A DNA stretch of 36,119 nt from a virus. Below are positions 6,119-13,582 of this stretch, in pieces; within the stretch, counting starts at the first letter, position 1, and every line of letters begins with the position of its first letter. The notes under the pieces were generated by a model that did no database searches, had not been told where the DNA came from, and saw only the letters and a list, made by a program, of their open reading frames with translations. Made by a program: the position numbers and the translations under genes. Location: positions 1-36,119 of the IMG/VR virus record IMGVR_UViG_3300031999_000102; one strand, 5' to 3'.

Positions 6119-6418
6119 TCAAACGTCCGCGCGTGGCCCAGAACCGGCTAATCCTCTCAGGTTAGAAATTGCCTCATAGATTCCCGAGCTCGTGGCCCCA
6201 GCGACCAGCGCCAACAACACTGTATCGAGCACTGTCTGTGGCGTGAGGCCGCGCACAATCAACGTGGCCAGCAGCCCCACCACGAGGCCAACACCCATTG
6301 CGGCGATGTTCGTCCAGCGCGATTCGGTGATGATGCGCTTGATGAGCTGCGTGACCAGGGCGATGAACGCAGACATCCCAGCCAAAGTTAGCAATGATTC
6401 GACGGTCAATAGTTCCAC
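6119..6418 (-). CDS. Putative holin, 99 aa
   Basis: GTG start at 6418 behind GGAGGTG. Two or three hydrophobic segments (about residues 7-26, 38-56, 65-80) on a small protein directly after the endolysin gene fit a holin that permeabilises the host membrane at lysis. The last 15 residues are polar. It is the last late gene before the terminator. The family cannot be named from sequence alone. Confidence 0.7.
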   Translation of the reverse strand: MELLTVESLLTLAGMSAFIALVTQLIKRIITESRWTNIAAMGVGLVVGLLATLIVRGLTPQTVLDTVLLALVAGATSSGIYEAISNLRGLAGSGPRADV

Positions 6419-6419
6419 A

Positions 6420-7688
6420 TCACACCTCCAAATTCAAAACTTCTGGCCCCTCCAGATCATGATCCGCAAACACCGTGTACGCTGGCGGATCGTTCCGCAC
6501 GCTGGCCAAGCGCGCGTGCAGATGCGGCCCTGTGCTCTGGCCTGTATTGCCGCTCAGAGCGAATACTTGGCCGCGCTGGATTCTGTCGCCGGATTTTACG
6601 CCTGGCTTCCGCAGATGACAACAGAGCAGGTCGGCGCCTGTGAACGGCTGCTGCAAAAGCCACACATAATAACCGCGATCGTTGCGCCAACCTGTCGCAT
6701 CGATAATCCCGTCGAATGGCGCCAGGATTTCGGTATCCAGCGGTGTGCCGAAATCGGTGCCGATGTGTGGATACGCCATGCCCGTGCCAAACGGGTCGAT
6801 CATCTCACCGTGGTGAGTGGTTACCGGCCAAAGCCACTGACGGAATAGCGGGCCGAGTCGGTAGGGCGGACCGGCCTGTGGCTGTGGCATTGGCGTGTAT
6901 TGCGTCACGACACGATCCCAGATCCCAGCCACATCGAAGGGCGCCCACTGTGGATCAACCGCGCCCGCCTGGAAGATGCAAGCGCCGACAACATTTGGAT
7001 ATTGCTCTAGAAACGCGTTGTAGGCTGCCAAGTCTCCAAGATATTCCTCAGCGTTACACGTCCGCTGCCATCCCGCTTGACCGCCTGGGCCCACGGCATC
7101 TCTCCCCGCCTCGGTGATCACTTTCGGTTTACCTGCTAGCTCACGCACAGAACTGAACCGCCCAGCCCACGTGAATCGTCCCTGGTCATCACGGTTGAAC
7201 ATCCCGGCGCGGTTATTCCAGTATTCGTGCAAGCCAACTTTATCGTCCGGCCCCATCGCATCGAGCACGGGTTGATAAATCGGCCAGGTCGACCACGTGA
7301 ATTGAGCGACGCCGCAGTTCAGGATGATCGCATTTGCCCTTGCCGCGTGTAGAATCCGCATTCGCTCGAGCTCGAAACGGGCGTAGAGCAGCGCGCTCTC
7401 CGAGTCGTACCCGATCTCATTGTAAGATTCAAAGCCCAAGTTTGGCGCCCGCATCGCCAGGATACTGATGGCATGTGCATCCCACCATTCCTGCGCTCGC
7501 CGTTCCGGTTCGTCCAATGGCTGTTGTCCATGCCAGAAACGCACAATCACCAGACATGTATCCCCGACTTGTGCCCGCACTTTCTGCACATAATCAACGC
7601 TCGGATTGACCAACTTGACGAGGCGCGATTTGCCCAGCCGCGCTGGGTCGAACGAGGTCCCGATTACATGCAAGCCGATCTTGTTCAT
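6420..7688 (-). CDS. Two-domain endolysin: glycoside-hydrolase-like barrel plus M23 peptidase
   Basis: This 422-aa protein has two parts. Residues 1-265 resemble a clan-A glycoside hydrolase barrel, with an Asn-Glu pair (S-Y-N-E-I, Glu91) as candidate acid/base and V-I-T-E-A-G (Glu193) as candidate nucleophile. Residues about 285-410 are an M23 (LytM) metallopeptidase: H-I-G-T-D (His308, Asp312) and G-P-H-L-H (His389, His391) supply the zinc and catalytic set, with a C-H-L segment near 358. It would cut both sugar and peptide bonds of peptidoglycan. The start at 7688 has a poor ribosome site. No signal peptide is seen, so it depends on the holin next door. It could also be a virion-associated lysin. 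Confidence 0.75.
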   Translation of the reverse strand: MNKIGLHVIGTSFDPARLGKSRLVKLVNPSVDYVQKVRAQVGDTCLVIVRFWHGQQPLDEPERRAQEWWDAHAISILAMRAPNLGFESYNEIGYDSESALLYARFELERMRILHAARANAIILNCGVAQFTWSTWPIYQPVLDAMGPDDKVGLHEYWNNRAGMFNRDDQGRFTWAGRFSSVRELAGKPKVITEAGRDAVGPGGQAGWQRTCNAEEYLGDLAAYNAFLEQYPNVVGACIFQAGAVDPQWAPFDVAGIWDRVVTQYTPMPQPQAGPPYRLGPLFRQWLWPVTTHHGEMIDPFGTGMAYPHIGTDFGTPLDTEILAPFDGIIDATGWRNDRGYYVWLLQQPFTGADLLCCHLRKPGVKSGDRIQRGQVFALSGNTGQSTGPHLHARLASVRNDPPAYTVFADHDLEGPEVLNLEV

Positions 7689-7703
7689 TCTGCCGCCATC
7701 AAT

Positions 7704-7732
7704 TTGACATGTTCGGCCACTTCTGTTATTCT
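7704..7732 (+). promoter_or_regulatory. Rightward promoter D for HNH gene
   Basis: Plus strand: perfect -35 TTGACA (7704-7709), 17-bp spacer, -10 TATTCT (7727-7732). Expected start is about 7739, the first bases of the leader helix. It lies just upstream of the oppositely oriented endolysin gene. Confidence 0.65.
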
Positions 7733-7737
7733 CCAAG

Positions 7738-7840
7738 TATCTAGGGCGTCCAAGGGAATGAGCGGATGTTGTTTTTCATGACCCCCAAGGCCACCCCTGC
7801 GCCCTAGATAAGCGCCGCTCGGCTGAGGGGGTCGTCTTTT
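7738..7840 (+). ncRNA. Structured 5' leader D (pseudoknot or attenuator)
   Basis: TATCTAGGGCG (7738-7748) pairs perfectly over 11 bp with 7800-7810. ATGACCCCC (7778-7786) pairs with 7827-7835 (9 bp, one G-U), extended by GGCC/GGCT (7789-7792 with 7821-7824). The helices interleave as in leader A. The second is followed by TCTTTT, then GGGAGG and the HNH ATG at 7853. The sequence TCATGA sits at the 5' edge of the second helix, and ATCATGA sits at the same place in leader A. Confidence 0.6.
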
Positions 7841-7852
7841 GGGAGGCAATCT

Positions 7853-8515
7853 ATGAAAAACCGGTATACCATGGATCGCATTTGCCAGACGTGTGGCAGA
7901 ACTTTCAAGGCTCGACCCGACAGAATCCGTGAAGGGTATGCCAAATATTGTTCCATGCCCTGTTATCGAGCCAGCGAAAAGGGCCGAATTATAGGACATC
8001 AATGTCATATGATTGAATCCGCAACCGCGCACTTTTGGGCGCATGTTGACAGTTCGGGAGGTCCCGACATGTGCTGGCCCTGGAGAGGCGGCTCGCGCCG
8101 TTCTGGATACGGCGCATTGATGGTTGATGGTCACCAAATCAATGCACATCGCTTTTCCTATATTCTGGCTAATGGGATGATCCCTGCCAGACTACTTGTC
8201 TGTCACCGATGTGACAACCCCCACTGTGTTAATCCGGCCCACTTATTCGTGGGCACCGCCAAAGACAATCACCATGATGCTATGCTCAAAGGCCGCTTAC
8301 CAAAAGGAGATAATCACCCCAGCCACAAACATCCTGAATACCTCGCCCGTGGTGAGGCCAACTCGAAGGCCAAACTCACGAATGAAAAAGTGGTCTCCAT
8401 TCGAGTGATGTATGAGACTAATAAATGGACCCAAATGGGCTTGAGTCGTTACTGGAATGTGTGCCACTCCACGATTTGGGCGATTGTGCATCAAAAAACC
8501 TGGAAACACATTTAG
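7853..8515 (+). CDS. HNH homing-type endonuclease, 220 aa
   Basis: Opposite in direction to the late genes and inserted between the endolysin and the Pro/Thr-rich protein gene. The N terminus has a zinc knuckle (C11, C14, C33, C37), then F-W-A-H-V...C-W-P-W, and an HNH core A-H-R-F-S-Y followed by V-C-H-R-C-D-N-P-H-C-V-N-P-A-H-L-F-V-G-T (His118, Asn127, His130). The C-terminal 70 residues include a helix-turn-helix-like segment. It probably nicks or cuts DNA at a specific site and spreads itself. It has its own promoter and leader. Its 3' end overlaps the convergent neighbour by 3 bases. Confidence 0.9.
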   Translation: MKNRYTMDRICQTCGRTFKARPDRIREGYAKYCSMPCYRASEKGRIIGHQCHMIESATAHFWAHVDSSGGPDMCWPWRGGSRRSGYGALMVDGHQINAHRFSYILANGMIPARLLVCHRCDNPHCVNPAHLFVGTAKDNHHDAMLKGRLPKGDNHPSHKHPEYLARGEANSKAKLTNEKVVSIRVMYETNKWTQMGLSRYWNVCHSTIWAIVHQKTWKHI

Positions 8516-9690
8516 ATCAATATCTGCAACTCCGCACGCGATTCCATGAATCGGTCGCTCAATACGATGCGCTCGACGGGCCATGCCACATCGCCCCAGC
8601 CCTCCAGCCATAGCCACATCTCTGCCGCGTGCGAGGTTTCAAACCGAATCCAACCCCAGGCCGGCCGCGCCCAATCCAGGACGTTGAACGTGCCATCGGT
8701 GAGCCAGATCCCGCGAATCAGCGGGCAACCGCCCACCGGAACTGGCGGATGCGGATACCAGTGCGCCGGACTACCTACTTCTCCAGAGGCCCAATCCCAC
8801 AGGCACAACATCCCTACCGGCATCCGCGCCTTGATGTAGAGATAGCTCGCCAGGGTGGGATTGGAAATCCCCCACCACTGACCGGCGGCTAAGTTCTGGA
8901 TCGTCACTGGTGCTGGCGTCCGCGTCGCCGTCGCCTTGGGCGTGCCCGTCGGCAAGGGTGTGCCGCCCCCAACGCGCATCGTTAGCACTGTCGAATCGTG
9001 TTCCTCAGCAGTGCGCCAGGTCGCGGTGAATGTCAGTGTCCAGTTGACTGGTGCGGTACTGTTGATGAAGATGTGCGCCCTGCCGATGAATGGTAGGGGG
9101 CCAAACACCGTCGGGTCATATCCCCAGCAGATAGGGGGACGACCGACGTTCACGCAGTTACTCGGCGGCACGGGCGGACGCTCTGTCGGGAAATAGTCAG
9201 TATATTGAGATGAACGCTCGATGGTCAGCTCGGCGTGCGCTGGCCCAGTATATGTCAGCGTCAGGCCCAAGTAAGTGCCGGGCACGGCCACACTATCGGA
9301 TCGGAGACTGATAACCGCTGGCATGATTGCGGTCGGCTCGGCTGAAGGTGTCCCGGTCGCTATCGGCGTCGCTGATGCGGACGGTGAGGCCGTCACCGTT
9401 GGAGTTGCCGAGAAAGGAGGGTAACTCGGCGTGGCAGACGGTGACGGCCTGGCCGTCCATGTTGCACTCGGTACCGGCGAGTTGGTCGGGCTCGGGGTTC
9501 CGGTTACCGCGATGCGCGTTTCAAGAGCGGCAATGCGCGTCGCACCGTCGCATGGATCACAGATAAGCGCAGTCGGGAAAGCCGTGGCAGTCGCGATGGG
9601 AGGCGGTGCGGTGCAACGACTGAACACTATCAGTGCCACAATGAGCACGATTGCCAGGACCCAAAAAGCGAGCCGTCCGGTGTCCGTCAT
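8512..9690 (-). CDS. Membrane-anchored Pro/Thr/Ser-rich protein, 392 aa
   Basis: ATG 9690 overlaps the upstream stop by ATGA. Residues about 8-25 are one hydrophobic helix followed by a cysteine. Then come a C-D-P-C motif, a heptad-like stretch, and a long low-complexity linker of Pro, Thr, Ser and Ala (about 65-125). Two beta-rich domains follow, separated by a second P-T-G-T-P-K-A-T-A-T-R-T-P linker. The last domain is very rich in tryptophan. The protein is probably anchored in the membrane with its domains outside. Such linkers are common in Chloroflexota. It lies in the lysis region and could be a surface or exclusion protein, a lysis accessory or a tail-tip component; function not assigned. 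Confidence 0.6.
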   Translation of the reverse strand: MTDTGRLAFWVLAIVLIVALIVFSRCTAPPPIATATAFPTALICDPCDGATRIAALETRIAVTGTPSPTNSPVPSATWTARPSPSATPSYPPFSATPTVTASPSASATPIATGTPSAEPTAIMPAVISLRSDSVAVPGTYLGLTLTYTGPAHAELTIERSSQYTDYFPTERPPVPPSNCVNVGRPPICWGYDPTVFGPLPFIGRAHIFINSTAPVNWTLTFTATWRTAEEHDSTVLTMRVGGGTPLPTGTPKATATRTPAPVTIQNLAAGQWWGISNPTLASYLYIKARMPVGMLCLWDWASGEVGSPAHWYPHPPVPVGGCPLIRGIWLTDGTFNVLDWARPAWGWIRFETSHAAEMWLWLEGWGDVAWPVERIVLSDRFMESRAELQILI

Positions 9691-10004
9691 CTCACCACGA
9701 TTGCCCCAGTCAGTAGACCACAAACCAACGTCAGAATCGCACCAAACAGGCCAGCCACGAGGGGCATCGTAACCTGCCATATCCGATCCACACCGCGGCG
9801 TTGCCCGCTTTCCTGCGTCTGCAGCACGGCGATCGCCAAACTGTGGACTTTGCCCAACGCTTCCAGGTCCACCAATCGCCCGTTCTGCCGGGCCACATGG
9901 TCGGCCAGGACAGCCACTTGAGTTGTCAGGCCCCCTATCTGTTTCCACAGATCGTCCAGCTTAACAACGATCTTGCCGAAAAGGTCCATCGCATCATCTG
10001 GCAT
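9687..10004 (-). CDS. Coiled-coil protein with C-terminal membrane helix, 105 aa
   Basis: Residues 5-70 are amphipathic and coiled-coil-like. A hydrophobic segment (L-V-A-G-L-F-G-A-I-L-T-L-V-C-G-L-L) ends the protein. This is the layout of XhlA-like hemolysin or holin-helper proteins, found between tail fibre and endolysin genes in many phages. It may help the holin at 6119-6418. Confidence 0.6.
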   Translation of the reverse strand: MPDDAMDLFGKIVVKLDDLWKQIGGLTTQVAVLADHVARQNGRLVDLEALGKVHSLAIAVLQTQESGQRRGVDRIWQVTMPLVAGLFGAILTLVCGLLTGAIVVR

Positions 10005-10012
10005 AATCTCTC

Positions 10013-10603
10013 CTATCCAATCCTGTGCGCCATGAAGACCGGCGAGAAATTCGCCAACGTGTTGATATTGAGCGCACCCCCGCTATTCTGCCACGCGTAT
10101 ACCGTCACGTAGTCCCCGGCGGCGAACTCATACTCCACGGCGCAGAGCATCGCGACGCCAATCGCCGCACCGAAGTTCGGCCACCGTGTCTGCCCAATCT
10201 TGGTGCCAGTCGCGCTCAGGTAGAAACAGATATACCGCACACCAGTCGCGTTTCCGGCGAACGTAGCCAACGCCGTCACATGGTACTTTCCTGCGGTGGT
10301 GAACGTGATCCGGCCCGTGTTGCCGACCACCGAGTGCATCGTGTCCGTGTCATAGCGTTCACTGTCAAATGTCAGGATGGTTTCGACGCTATCGGGAATC
10401 GAGATGTTGGCGCTGTTGTAGACGTGGCATAGCGCTTCGAGGACATACTGCGGATGGTCGTCATCCGCCAGGCCGATCAGTCCCCCGTGATCGATGCTCC
10501 CCGCCGGCGTGAGCTGGTCCTCCTGGTGCTCCAGCCGCGCCACGCGACTCCGTAGCACCGCGATCTCTGTGGCCAGTGCATCGTGAATCGGATCAGTTTC
10601 CAT
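10013..10603 (-). CDS. Tail fibre protein with C1q-like head domain, 196 aa
   Basis: The N terminus is a short coiled coil (R-S-R-V-A-R-L-E-H-Q-E), followed by D-H-G-G-L-I-G-L-A-D-D-D-H-P-Q-Y, a motif common in trimeric phage fibres. Residues about 60-195 look like a C1q/TNF-type jelly roll (F-T-T-A-G-K-Y-H-V-T-A-L-A-T-F, then G-D-Y-V-T-V-Y-A-W-Q-N-S-G-G). It probably forms trimers and binds the host surface. Confidence 0.7.
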   Translation of the reverse strand: METDPIHDALATEIAVLRSRVARLEHQEDQLTPAGSIDHGGLIGLADDDHPQYVLEALCHVYNSANISIPDSVETILTFDSERYDTDTMHSVVGNTGRITFTTAGKYHVTALATFAGNATGVRYICFYLSATGTKIGQTRWPNFGAAIGVAMLCAVEYEFAAGDYVTVYAWQNSGGALNINTLANFSPVFMAHRIG

Positions 10604-10604
10604 C

Positions 10605-11723
10605 TCACACCTGGCTCATTTCAACACTCACCGTTTCCTCGCCCCCGGGCTTCCACCCGATGGCTATGCCCGCGATCTTCCGCGTCACCTCGATCACATC
10701 ATACCGCGCCCGCACCAGGTCACCCAGGAAATAATCCCTGCCATAGATTCTCGCGCCCTCCTGAATCACGTCGAAACTGAACTCGTGCTCGGCCTGGCGC
10801 TCTCTAAGCGCCTTGTCGCCCGATGCCTGCCGCGCCGTCGCAGTGGTCGCGTTCGTATCATTCACGAATATCTCGATGTCGTTGGTCACACTGTAGTCCG
10901 TGCCCGTCCGCACCGTGATATTCCGAGCCGCGCCAACCCCATCTGCACCTACGACCGCGACCGTAGCCTCCCTGTTTCGGGTACGTTTGTAGACCGGGGT
11001 TCGCATGTTCCCGTATTCGAGTGCGAATGTAACTCCAGCGCTGCGGTCGGTTCCGAGTTGGCCGGGATAGAAGCGAAACTCCCATGCTGCCCCGCCGATA
11101 TTCACCAGGTCGAAATCCCCGCCCCCCACACGCGCCAAATCCTGCAGCGACGTGAGCAGATTGTCCCAGGTGCAGGCCCAACTCCGCACGGTTCCCAGTC
11201 CGAGGTCCCCCGCGATCGTGATCCCCAGCGTGTTCGGCGTGCGCATCCGCCCATTGGCGACCGTCGCGTTCGCGCTGGCGTTGTAGTCGATCAGCATCTT
11301 CATGATCGTCTCGGCGGCGACTCCGGTGAACATGGTCCGGTTGGCCACGCCCGCGAAATACAGGATGTATCGCGTCCCCAGCAGCCAGAGCGCCCCAGGA
11401 CAACTTGCTTTGAACAATCCGTGGTCGGTGTAGGTCCGTTCCTGGTCCAGGTACAGGCCAGTGAAGTCGCGATACCACGGGATGCCCAGCTCGGCGTTGC
11501 GGCGCCAGACCTTGATGATGGCGCGATCCTCCAGCGCCGCAATCGCCGCATTGTCCCCGTCCAAGAGGAAAGTGAGTTGCCCTGGCTCATTGACCTTCCG
11601 GCTGTAGGCCAGTTCCAGGAAGCCAGCCCGTGCACCCGGCGGCGCGCTGTCTGCCGAGCCGATGAGCTGGCTGCGCGGGGTTCCCGCAGCGGAGTGGATG
11701 TCGAGCCGATATTGAGTGCCCAC
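10605..11723 (-). CDS. Tail hub / Gp37-like baseplate protein, 372 aa
   Basis: Starts with GTG at 11723. The segment R-K-V-N-E-P-G-Q-L-T-F-L-L-D-G near residue 42 and the overall layout match the ReqiPepy6 Gp37-like (siphovirus hub/Tal) family, in which the N-terminal half forms the baseplate hub ring. It follows the distal tail protein and the 321-aa tail protein, the usual order. No lytic domain is visible. Confidence 0.7.
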   Translation of the reverse strand: MGTQYRLDIHSAAGTPRSQLIGSADSAPPGARAGFLELAYSRKVNEPGQLTFLLDGDNAAIAALEDRAIIKVWRRNAELGIPWYRDFTGLYLDQERTYTDHGLFKASCPGALWLLGTRYILYFAGVANRTMFTGVAAETIMKMLIDYNASANATVANGRMRTPNTLGITIAGDLGLGTVRSWACTWDNLLTSLQDLARVGGGDFDLVNIGGAAWEFRFYPGQLGTDRSAGVTFALEYGNMRTPVYKRTRNREATVAVVGADGVGAARNITVRTGTDYSVTNDIEIFVNDTNATTATARQASGDKALRERQAEHEFSFDVIQEGARIYGRDYFLGDLVRARYDVIEVTRKIAGIAIGWKPGGEETVSVEMSQV

Positions 11724-11732
11724 GACCGGGTC

Positions 11733-12698
11733 CTAACTGTCCGCCATGTAGTAGACCCAGAAACCCTTGACGTAGACGAGATCGCCTACGGTGTCGTTTA
11801 CGTGATCGCCCTCTCGAATGAACGTGACACCGACGACATCTCCAACCGCGGCGCCTGCCAAGTTGAGTGGGCCACAGACTTTGACCACATTCGCTACCAC
11901 CGCCACATCAGTAGCGGCGTAACTGGCTGAGTGAGTCGAAGCGTTTTCAGTATCTCCGCCATAATTGCACGCTAGACTCTGGCGACAGTTCCCGTTGGCT
12001 GCCGAGATAATCACAGCACGAACGTATAGGTCAGACACAAACTCATCTGGCACATAGAAATCCCCGCGCGCCGAGCAGATTTTCGCATCGGTCAATGGCC
12101 AGCCGTAGGTTTGGTTCTCGATGCGGTTGATGACCGCGTTGTCGCTATCGTTGTATGCAGATGTCACTGGCACCCATATGGACCGGCTGCGGTTGTCAAT
12201 CATGGCCGCATTGACCATAGTGCGGTAACGCAGGTAGGCGCGCTCGTCCGCGAGTATCGTGATGACGTTGCCAGGGAATGTGATCTGCACCCGACAGATC
12301 ATCTCGTCCCAGGTCGTGCCTGGCGTCTGCGTGATGTGCGGGTGGTTTACATCCCCATCTCCCTCAGCTCCGGCGATGCGGTAGATGCGCACGGTCTGAG
12401 CCGCCCAGCTCGCACGCAGTACGATCCGGTCGATGCGGGTCGCAGCGGCAGGGTTGGGAATATTGACCAGCACTGCGGAATCAGATTCATACGGGTAGCC
12501 GTAGACCGTCGCCGCTCCGGTGTTGATCGAGATGTCCGCCCCAGCCACGCTGGGGCTGAAGGCGTTGGCGAATCCGAAGTGAATGCCGTTCGTGATCCCC
12601 AGCGTCCGGCGCAGCCAGGCAGTGATTTCGGCCATCGTGTAGGGCGTGAGGCCGTCACCAAGGGCCCCGGTAGTGAAGAAAATCGCTTTCTCGGTCAA
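11733..12698 (-). CDS. Minor tail / baseplate protein, 321 aa
   Basis: The N-terminal 170 residues (S-V-A-G-A-D-I-S-I-N-T-G-A-A-T-V-Y-G-Y-P-Y, then R-I-D-R-I-V-L-R) look like the BppU-type N-terminal domain of baseplate upper proteins. The rest is beta-rich and may carry the receptor-binding part. Located between the distal tail protein and the hub. Assignment rests on context and the motif. Confidence 0.6.
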   Translation of the reverse strand: MTEKAIFFTTGALGDGLTPYTMAEITAWLRRTLGITNGIHFGFANAFSPSVAGADISINTGAATVYGYPYESDSAVLVNIPNPAAATRIDRIVLRASWAAQTVRIYRIAGAEGDGDVNHPHITQTPGTTWDEMICRVQITFPGNVITILADERAYLRYRTMVNAAMIDNRSRSIWVPVTSAYNDSDNAVINRIENQTYGWPLTDAKICSARGDFYVPDEFVSDLYVRAVIISAANGNCRQSLACNYGGDTENASTHSASYAATDVAVVANVVKVCGPLNLAGAAVGDVVGVTFIREGDHVNDTVGDLVYVKGFWVYYMADS

Positions 12699-12708
12699 AT
12701 CACACCTC

Positions 12709-13581
12709 CTACAAGCTCACGTACCGCGTCAGATATTCTATCGTCACCGAGGTCGCGATGGTGCAGCCGCTTCCGGTCACGTGAATCAGATTCAACCCAT
12801 CCACCGCATCTGGCGCTTCGGCCAGGTGCCAGGTCGCCAGGTCGGAGTCGTTCGTCAGTTCGTACAGTCTGTCGTTGCCCGAGCCATCTACCACGGTCTT
12901 GAATCCGTAGCGCAGGTCTACGATCCGGGTCTCTCCCGCTGCAATCGTAACCCCCGTCCAGTCGAGCTTCTCTCCCGTAGCGTCATTCTCGATTACACAA
13001 TTGGCGATCGGCCCGCTGATAGTGATCACCGGATAGGCCCGATACGTGCCCGTATAGATCACTGGTATCAGCACATCCAAGACCGACGAACCCATCACCC
13101 AAGGAATATCGAGCGGGATTTCCAGCGCAACCCCGCTGTCAGGAATCTGGAATACGATGGATTCTGGCACTGGATTATAGAACGTCGGGTTGGCGGCCTT
13201 GAACTGGGCCGGAATTTCCAGGTGGTAGCGGCTCTTCGATTGCGTCGTCAACTCCGCCTGGTCGATATAGTGGCAGTCCAGTGATCGCACCGCCGCGTCG
13301 TCCCGCGTCCAGCGCAGCACGAGTGCCGTGTTCCGCGGCTTGAACAGCGCCATAATCTGATCGCGCTTGGTCAGCATGTTCGGCGTTTGCAGGCTCAGAA
13401 TCAGCGTGACGATCCGTGGATCGAGCCGGAATCCTCGGTCGCTGTCCCCGTCCTGCTGTGGCCCTCGTTCTGACAATCGGTGCAATGGCGGCAACCCGAT
13501 TCCCGACTGACGGAGCAGTTTGCAGTACGTCCCGTCGCTCAGCCGGTATGCGGTTCCGTCGATCAATACGTCCAGATCCAT
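12709..13581 (-). CDS. Distal tail protein (Dit-like), 290 aa
   Basis: Directly follows the tape measure gene, the standard place for the distal tail protein that joins tail tube and hub. The N-terminal 130 residues (with L-I-L-S-L-Q-T-P-N-M-L-T-K-R-D-Q-I-M-A-L) fit the conserved ring-forming domain. The C-terminal part is a beta domain of galectin type, with S-G-P-I-A-N-C-V-I-E-N and G-E-T-R-I-V-D-L-R-Y-G. Confidence 0.7.
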   Translation of the reverse strand: MDLDVLIDGTAYRLSDGTYCKLLRQSGIGLPPLHRLSERGPQQDGDSDRGFRLDPRIVTLILSLQTPNMLTKRDQIMALFKPRNTALVLRWTRDDAAVRSLDCHYIDQAELTTQSKSRYHLEIPAQFKAANPTFYNPVPESIVFQIPDSGVALEIPLDIPWVMGSSVLDVLIPVIYTGTYRAYPVITISGPIANCVIENDATGEKLDWTGVTIAAGETRIVDLRYGFKTVVDGSGNDRLYELTNDSDLATWHLAEAPDAVDGLNLIHVTGSGCTIATSVTIEYLTRYVSL

Positions 13582-13582
13582 C

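Noticed and set aside
7738-8515. HEARO/OMEGA RNA with IscB
   Set aside because: The protein is a 220-aa HNH enzyme with zinc knuckles and no RuvC parts or arginine-rich bridge helix.
10785-11930. Rightward open frame of 381 codons
   Set aside because: Antisense to the hub and minor tail genes; composition is Arg/His-rich as expected from a shadow frame and it has no ribosome site.
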